A stretch of 64,000 bases of DNA. It comes from PALSA-505 sp963702235. Lineage in GTDB: Bacteria; Actinomycetota; Actinomycetes; Streptosporangiales; Streptosporangiaceae. The notes below the pieces were generated by a model. That model was given only the letters and a program-made list of their open reading frames with translations. It did not search any database and was not told the origin of the DNA. Positions within the stretch are counted from its first letter, which is position 1, and each line of letters opens with the position of its first letter. Location of the stretch: the NCBI GenBank assembly GCA_963702235.1, contig CAVPBZ010000016.1:124001-188000 (forward strand), given 5' to 3'. Positions 59,288 through 64,000 of the stretch are shown in pieces. The translations under genes and the position numbers were made by a program.

Positions 59288-61402
59288 CTACTGCACGGCG
59301 CCGTTAATCGGTTCGGCGTCGCCTGTCCGGAGCATGAACGCATCGACCACGATCGCCCGGTCGCCCCGGATGATCACGGGGTTGAGGTCCAGGGCCGCGA
59401 GATCCGCTCCCATCGCCCGGCCCACGGCGTCCAGCCGCATAATGGCCTCCGTCACGACGTCAAGCTGGACAGGCTGCTGCCCGCGCGCGCCCGTCAGCCG
59501 CCGGTAGCCCTTCAGCTCCCGGATCATCTCCCCGGCCTCGGGCCAGCTCAGCCCCGCCGGGCGGACCTGAACGTCGTCGATGAGCTCGGCCCAGATGCCG
59601 CCCAGTCCGGCCAGGACGAAGGTGCCCAGGTCCGGGTCGGACTGCAGCCCGAGGTACATCTCGGTCCCGCCGGCGACCTGCTCCTGGACGAGCACGCGCG
59701 CTGACCCGGATCTCAGCAGGCGGCCGACCGCGTCCGACAATTCCCCGGGCGTGCGGAGATCGAGAACAACGCCTCCGGTGTCCGACTTATGTGCGACTCC
59801 CGGGTCGGCGATTTTCGCCACCAGCGGGTACCCCAGCTCCTCGCCGACGGTGACCGCTTCTCCAGCTGTCTGCACGATGCCGCTCCGCGCCACGCTGAAA
59901 CCGCAGGCGCCCAGGAGCTCGAGCGCGTCCGTGGCCGCCCGCAGGCTGGCGAGCGCCCCGTCCGGCAGCCCGGGAGCCCGACCCGGCGGCAGCCGTGCGC
60001 CCTGATCCGGCGAGAGGTGGTACGTGACCAGGTGGCCGAGGGCGCGCAGTCCGGTCCGGAAGCCGGAGAGCACGACGATGCCGTCGTCCAGCGCGCTCTC
60101 CGTATCGGCTGCCGCAGGTGCGCCGCCGACCCCGTCCAGCACCACGAAGAGCTCTGGCCGCAGCGGCCGCAGCCTCCTCGCCGCCGACAGCGGACGGGCG
60201 GCCCGCATGTGCGCGCCAGTAGGGCCGGCCGTGAAGTCCGCGACCTGCACGACGATGTCGATGTTTTCGTCCTCGGCCACGGCCTGCAGGATGCGCGGAA
60301 GGCTGCTGTCGGGCTCTGCGGTGCCCCACCAGTCGAGCGGGTTACCCGGCACCAGGAAGGCGGGAAGAATCTCCATCAGCGCCGCCCGCGTGCCGGCGCT
60401 GAACGCTGGCATCGTGAGACCGGACCCGGCGATGCTGTCGTGCACGAGCTCGATCTGGCCGCCCGACGCCGAGATAACGGCCACCCCTGGCCCGCCGGGC
60501 CGCACTGGCGACTGCACGGCGATCGCCGTTTCGAGCAGCTCGTCGAGCGAGTCGGCGCGGATCACCCGGTGCCGCCGCAGCAGGGCATCCACCAGCCGGT
60601 CCGGGGGAGCCAGCGCGCCCGAGTGCGAGGTGATCGCGGCCTGGGCGGCGACCGTCCGGCCGGCCTTGCAGACGATGACCGGCTTTCCGGCGGCGTACGC
60701 GCGGTCACATTGCCGGAAAAATTCAGCCGGCCGCCTGATCACCTCCAGGAACGCGCAGACGGCGGCGACGTCGGGGCTGTCAACGTAGTAGCGGAGGATA
60801 TCGGCCGCATCGACCACTGCTTCGTTCCCGCTGGACACGGCGTGGCTCCACCGCACGCCCCGGCGATTGTTGATCAGCGCCGTGATCACCGAGCCGCTCT
60901 GGGCCATGAGGCCGACCCGGCCGGGCTGGTACGGGACGACCGCGTCCAGGCAGAGCGGGACCGGCTTCACGAAGTTGATCAGCCCCTGGCAGTTCGGGCC
61001 GATGACCGCCATATTGGCGTCCCGCGCCACCCGGACCAGGCCTTCCTGCAGCTGCAGGCCGGCCTCGTCGGCCTCGCCGAAGCCGAGCGCGAACACGACG
61101 GCGCCGCGAACTCCCCTGCTCGCGGCCTGCTCGAGCACGCCGTTGACCTGATGCCGGGCGACCGCGACGACCACGGCCTCAGGCGTGAACGGGATGGCAG
61201 GCACGGACGGGTAACAGGGGTAGCCGAGAATCTCCCCGTACTTCGGGTTGACACACGCCACCTGGCCGGGGAACCCGGCTGTCCGCAGGTTCTGCACGAA
61301 GGTGAGCCCCCGGCCCGAGGTGCTCGCCCCCACGACCGCCACGCTGCTGGGCGCGACGACACACTCCACCGGGGGCGCAACCTCGTCCTCCAACTCAGCC
61401 AC
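59288..61402 (-). CDS. Acyl-CoA synthetase (NDP-forming), succinyl-CoA ligase-like
   Basis: 704 residues from GTG 61402, overlapping the enoyl-CoA hydratase stop by 8 bp. Domains: CoA-binding Rossmann part (SSVAVVGASTSGRGLTFVQN, PGQVACVNPKYGEILGYPCY, VIGPNCQGLINF), succinyl-CoA ligase-like part with the phospho-His region AAITSHSGALAPPDRLVDAL, and a C-terminal ATP-grasp (GEELGYPLVAKIADPGVAHK, VLVQEQVAGGTEMYLGLQSD, GLGGIWAELIDDV, LDLNPVII). It forms an acyl-CoA from acid, CoA and ATP/GTP with NDP release. It probably activates the substrate of the adjoining hydratase. Confidence 0.9.
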   Translation of the reverse strand: MAELEDEVAPPVECVVAPSSVAVVGASTSGRGLTFVQNLRTAGFPGQVACVNPKYGEILGYPCYPSVPAIPFTPEAVVVAVARHQVNGVLEQAASRGVRGAVVFALGFGEADEAGLQLQEGLVRVARDANMAVIGPNCQGLINFVKPVPLCLDAVVPYQPGRVGLMAQSGSVITALINNRRGVRWSHAVSSGNEAVVDAADILRYYVDSPDVAAVCAFLEVIRRPAEFFRQCDRAYAAGKPVIVCKAGRTVAAQAAITSHSGALAPPDRLVDALLRRHRVIRADSLDELLETAIAVQSPVRPGGPGVAVISASGGQIELVHDSIAGSGLTMPAFSAGTRAALMEILPAFLVPGNPLDWWGTAEPDSSLPRILQAVAEDENIDIVVQVADFTAGPTGAHMRAARPLSAARRLRPLRPELFVVLDGVGGAPAAADTESALDDGIVVLSGFRTGLRALGHLVTYHLSPDQGARLPPGRAPGLPDGALASLRAATDALELLGACGFSVARSGIVQTAGEAVTVGEELGYPLVAKIADPGVAHKSDTGGVVLDLRTPGELSDAVGRLLRSGSARVLVQEQVAGGTEMYLGLQSDPDLGTFVLAGLGGIWAELIDDVQVRPAGLSWPEAGEMIRELKGYRRLTGARGQQPVQLDVVTEAIMRLDAVGRAMGADLAALDLNPVIIRGDRAIVVDAFMLRTGDAEPINGAVQ

Positions 61403-62294
61403 CGCGGGTCGTGCTGCGCGGGCCGCCCGGCTCCGGCGCGAACTTGCCGTCGCGATGCGCCAGCGAGGCGCGCAGCCCGGCCGAGTCGCGGATCCGGTGC
61501 AGTTCATCGAGCTCAGGCGAATCGGCCGACGCGTGGGTAATGACCGACAGCAGCGCGGCGGTATTGAGTGCTGCCTGCAGCCCCATGGCCTCGAGGCCGT
61601 AGATGGTGATCGCCTTGTTCAGGCGGACGGCGTCGGCGGGCAGCAGCGCGATCCTCTTCGCGAGCCGCACCGACCTGTCCATGAGCTCGGCATGCGGGAC
61701 CACTTCGTTGACGATGCCGATGCGGAGCGCCTCAGCGGCGTCGAAGTGGTCGCCCGTCAGCGCGTACCGGTGCGCGTTCTTCCAGCCGGCCAGCGCCGCG
61801 AGCAGAAAGGTGGAGTTCTGCGTCTCCCTGACCTCCGGCTGCCCGAATACGGCCTGCTCCGACGCGATAGTGATATCGGCCGACAAGGCGTACCACAATC
61901 CGCCGCCCAGGCACCATCCGTTGACCGCGGCAATGACCGGCTTCGCCAGCCGCATAATTTCAAGATGACGCCTGGGGGTCTGCAAGTCGGTGTCCCACCA
62001 GTGCTTCAGCGTCTGGCTGGCGCGCTGCTCGCCGTGCTCTCCCGCACCCGGCGCCGCGCCGGGCGGATCGTCCTCGCTGATGTCATAGCCGGCCGAGAAC
62101 GCCTTACCGGCTCCGGTGATCACTATCGCCCGGACGCGCGGATCACGCTCGGCTGACTGAAGAGCATGGTGCAGCTCGTCGTCAAGGGCAGGCGAAATGG
62201 CGTTCATCTGGTCCGGGCGGCTCAGGGTCAGAATGGTCACGGCGTCGTCCTGCCGCCAGGTTAGGTACGCATAGTCGTGCCGTTCACCGTCCAA
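61395..62294 (-). CDS. Enoyl-CoA hydratase/isomerase (crotonase family)
   Basis: 299 residues. ILTLSRPDQMNAISPALDDE, oxyanion-hole strands IVITGAGKAFSAGYDI and VIAAVNGWCLGGGLWYALSA with IASEQAVFGQPEVRE. The catalytic Glu positions of hydratases are difficult to align by eye; members can also act as isomerases or thioesterases. Transcribed with the acyl-CoA synthetase; divergent from the GntR/UTRA regulator. Confidence 0.9.
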   Translation of the reverse strand: MDGERHDYAYLTWRQDDAVTILTLSRPDQMNAISPALDDELHHALQSAERDPRVRAIVITGAGKAFSAGYDISEDDPPGAAPGAGEHGEQRASQTLKHWWDTDLQTPRRHLEIMRLAKPVIAAVNGWCLGGGLWYALSADITIASEQAVFGQPEVRETQNSTFLLAALAGWKNAHRYALTGDHFDAAEALRIGIVNEVVPHAELMDRSVRLAKRIALLPADAVRLNKAITIYGLEAMGLQAALNTAALLSVITHASADSPELDELHRIRDSAGLRASLAHRDGKFAPEPGGPRSTTRGG

Positions 62295-62358
62295 TTACTG
62301 CCCCCTCCGGTAAGGGCGCGGCGGCCGCGGCGGCCTCCCCAGCAGTGGCTTAGTCATC

Positions 62359-62378
62359 TTGACAGATTGTCAGACCAA
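62359..62378 (+). promoter_or_regulatory. Candidate operator/promoter between hydratase and GntR genes
   Basis: TTGACA (62359-62364) starts a perfect repeat TGACA-N3-TGTCA (62360-62372), followed by the GntR-like motif TTGTCAGACCAA (62367-62378). Located in the 142 bp divergent region, so the GntR protein may bind here and control both directions. Confidence 0.5.
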
Positions 62379-62436
62379 GACCAGGCTGTGCAACTAGCCG
62401 GCGGCCGCCCTGCCCGCCGTCGCGTCCGGAGGTCAG

Positions 62437-63189
62437 ATGGCAGAGCACGCATCGGTACCACTGCCCGCGGTGGGCAGAGCCTCGTTGTCTGACCGGGCGA
62501 TGACGGCCCTGGTCGAGGCGATCCATCAGGGCGCGTTCAGCGATGGCCGCCTGCCGAACGAGGCGGATCTCGCCCGCCAGCTGGGAGTCAGCCGGGCTAC
62601 CGTCCGCTCCGCCCTGGCGTCGCTGGAGCAGCTCGGCCTGGTCCGGCGGCGTCCCGGCGCCGGCACGTGGCTCAGGCCCCAGGTGACGGGCGACGTCCTG
62701 GCGCTGCACGGGCTGATTCCGTGGGCCGTGGTGCTGAGCGCCTCGCATCAGGTGACGAGCACAGCCACGCTGAGTACCGCAGGCACCGCTGACGTCGCCC
62801 AGCTAGAGCTGGTGACCGGGCTGGCGATAAGCCAGGCGCACCGGGTCGAGCGGACGCTCACCGCCGACGGCCAGGCGGCCGTCCTTATCACCGAGCTGAT
62901 ACCGGACGGCGTCCTGGCCAGGCCGCTGACCGGCGACGACCTGGCGGATTCAGTGCTGACGCTGAGCCGCAGGCTCTTCCAGCTCCCGATCGCGCACACG
63001 GTCGCGGCGCTGGTCCCCACCGCCGCCGGCCGGCGCACTGGCCGCCTGTTCGGCCTGGCCCCTGGGGACCCCCACCTCATGCTCGAGGAGACCTTCCACA
63101 GCGACGCCGACGAGCCGCTGGCCACCGCGGTGGTGCTGCTCAATCCGGCCTTCATCCGCCTCGGCGTCTTCCGCCGGGTCCTGGTCTAG
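62437..63189 (+). CDS. GntR-family regulator, HutC/UTRA subfamily
   Basis: 250 residues. N-terminal winged helix: IHQGAFSDGRLPNEADLARQ, LGVSRATVRSALASLEQLGL, RRRPGAGTWL. C-terminal UTRA-like ligand domain: QAHRVERTLTADGQAAVLIT, GDPHLMLEETFHSDADEPLA, VVLLNPAFIRLGVFR. It precedes a cyclase-family gene by 11 bp and is divergent from the hydratase/synthetase pair, so it probably controls all four. Ligand unknown. Confidence 0.85.
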   Translation: MAEHASVPLPAVGRASLSDRAMTALVEAIHQGAFSDGRLPNEADLARQLGVSRATVRSALASLEQLGLVRRRPGAGTWLRPQVTGDVLALHGLIPWAVVLSASHQVTSTATLSTAGTADVAQLELVTGLAISQAHRVERTLTADGQAAVLITELIPDGVLARPLTGDDLADSVLTLSRRLFQLPIAHTVAALVPTAAGRRTGRLFGLAPGDPHLMLEETFHSDADEPLATAVVLLNPAFIRLGVFRRVLV

Positions 63190-63200
63190 GAGGAAAGCCC

Positions 63201-64000
63201 GTGGAGATTGTTGACCTGACGCATCCCTGGAGCATTCATACGCCTGGCTGGGTGGGGTACCCAGGAGGCAAGCTCTATTACACGCAGAATCTGCAGACGA
63301 ACAAAATCGTCTCGCAGCGCCTGGAGGTTTCGCTGCACTCCGGCACCCATCTTGACGGTCCCATGCACGGGACGGACACGATGGAGGGAATGTCAGACCT
63401 GCCGCTGACCAAGCTGATTCACCAGGGCGTCGTGGTCGATGTCTCGGATGTCTGCGCCGACTGGGATGTGATCCGCCCCGAGCACATAACGGCCAAGGTC
63501 GAGGTCCGGCCGAGAGACATCATCATCATCCACACCGGCTTCCACCGCTATTACCAGGGGCAGCCGCAGCAGGATCTGGTCAGGTACTTCACGATGCATC
63601 CAGGCGGCGGGATAGAGCTCGCTGAATGGATGCACGAGCTGCAGATTTCGTGGTGGGGGATCGACGCCGGATCCGGGGACCATCCGATGAATACCACCAT
63701 CCGCGACATGCGTCCGGACCTGGCCCGCCAGTTCGAGGAGCACATCGGCACGACGGTCGACCAGCACTTCGGCAGCTACGAGTACACGCATCACCTCTCC
63801 GGCCGCAGGGTCCGCTCGGACATGTTTCCCATGCACCACCTGGCCTTCCAGTCCGGCTGCATCCATGCGGAGAACATCGGCGGGGACATCGACGCGGTGC
63901 TCGACCAGCGCTGCGTCATCGGGTTCTTCCCGCTGAAGATCGAAGGCGGCGAAGCAGGACCGGGGCGCTGCATGGCGTTCCTCGGCTGCGGCGACGAGGA
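63201..64000 (+). CDS. Cyclase-family hydrolase (kynurenine formamidase-like), runs off window
   Basis: At least 266 codons from GTG 63201, with AGGAGG at 63188-63193; the frame is open to the window end. Family PF04199 signature HSGTHLDGPMH at residues 46-56 (the metal-binding HxGTHxDxPxH), preceded by VDLTHPWSIHTPGWVGYPGG and followed by GVVVDVSD, RDIIIIHTGFHRYYQ and WWGIDAGSGDHPMN. Such Zn/Mn enzymes hydrolyse N-formylkynurenine or cyclic amides and lactones. Located after a GntR gene; a lactone or amide step feeding the acyl-CoA pathway is plausible (inference). Confidence 0.85.
   Translation, partial: MEIVDLTHPWSIHTPGWVGYPGGKLYYTQNLQTNKIVSQRLEVSLHSGTHLDGPMHGTDTMEGMSDLPLTKLIHQGVVVDVSDVCADWDVIRPEHITAKVEVRPRDIIIIHTGFHRYYQGQPQQDLVRYFTMHPGGGIELAEWMHELQISWWGIDAGSGDHPMNTTIRDMRPDLARQFEEHIGTTVDQHFGSYEYTHHLSGRRVRSDMFPMHHLAFQSGCIHAENIGGDIDAVLDQRCVIGFFPLKIEGGEAGPGRCMAFLGCGDE

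Overview
The window reads as chromosomal DNA of a high-GC actinomycete, probably a soil member of the Streptosporangiales or a relative (inferred from gene families, not tested). Supporting signs are very high GC with strong third-position bias, many GTG starts, ATGA/GTGA gene overlaps, a mycothiol-dependent (maleylpyruvate isomerase-type) enzyme paired with an ECF sigma factor, a DUF222 HNH nuclease, a DUF3556 membrane protein, an MmpS-like protein and a large LuxR/ATPase regulator. No rRNA, tRNA, CRISPR array, phage or replication origin was seen.

Layout. 0-6.3 kb: lipid or acyl-CoA genes (start of an acyl-CoA dehydrogenase, an acyl-CoA ligase, a DUF3556 membrane protein, a phytoene-desaturase-like oxidoreductase, an AraC regulator). 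6.3-9.3 kb: a MarR/LUD divergent pair with two matching operators, flanked by remnants of metal-transporter, HdeD and dehydrogenase genes. 9.3-17.6 kb: a decaying zone holding a DUF222/HNH gene with a frameshift, an 8 x 30 bp repeat array, gene fragments broken by 61 bp and 20 bp duplications, an ECF sigma factor with a putative anti-sigma partner, and a ruined MBL/MmgE-PrpD/PEP-mutase/IclR group that ends at an IS1380-type element (17554-19213).

19.2-32.3 kb: the best-preserved metabolic block. A GntR/FCD regulator diverges from a complete branched-chain-type ABC importer (livHMGF plus a binding lipoprotein). This runs into a CaiB/BaiF CoA-transferase and a fused carboxyltransferase, followed by a class V (alanine/serine-glyoxylate type) aminotransferase and a large FAD/Fe-S 2-hydroxyacid dehydrogenase. 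Together they suggest uptake, CoA activation and oxidation of a small carboxylic acid, with glyoxylate-glycine chemistry.

32.4-51.8 kb: mixed genes, including a phosphoesterase, secreted glycine-rich and Cys-paired repeat proteins, a secreted protein cut by a 1591 bp IS with a clean 5 bp target duplication, a deleted aldehyde dehydrogenase, a LAL regulator with an export-type membrane protein and hydrolase, a MerR pair, an Asp-box secreted protein and a sigma/VOC deletion fusion. 51.9-59.3 kb: a GT87 glycosyltransferase, a Clp N-domain-only protein, an IS3 element that splits a lipoprotein gene, an MmpS-like fragment and a HicAB toxin-antitoxin pair. 59.3-64 kb: an acyl-CoA degradation group (NDP-forming acyl-CoA synthetase, enoyl-CoA hydratase, GntR/UTRA regulator, start of a cyclase-family hydrolase).

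Two themes run through the window. Many genes are broken by IS elements, deletions or short tandem duplications. At least six otherwise intact genes also show single-base frameshifts, some of which may be sequence errors.
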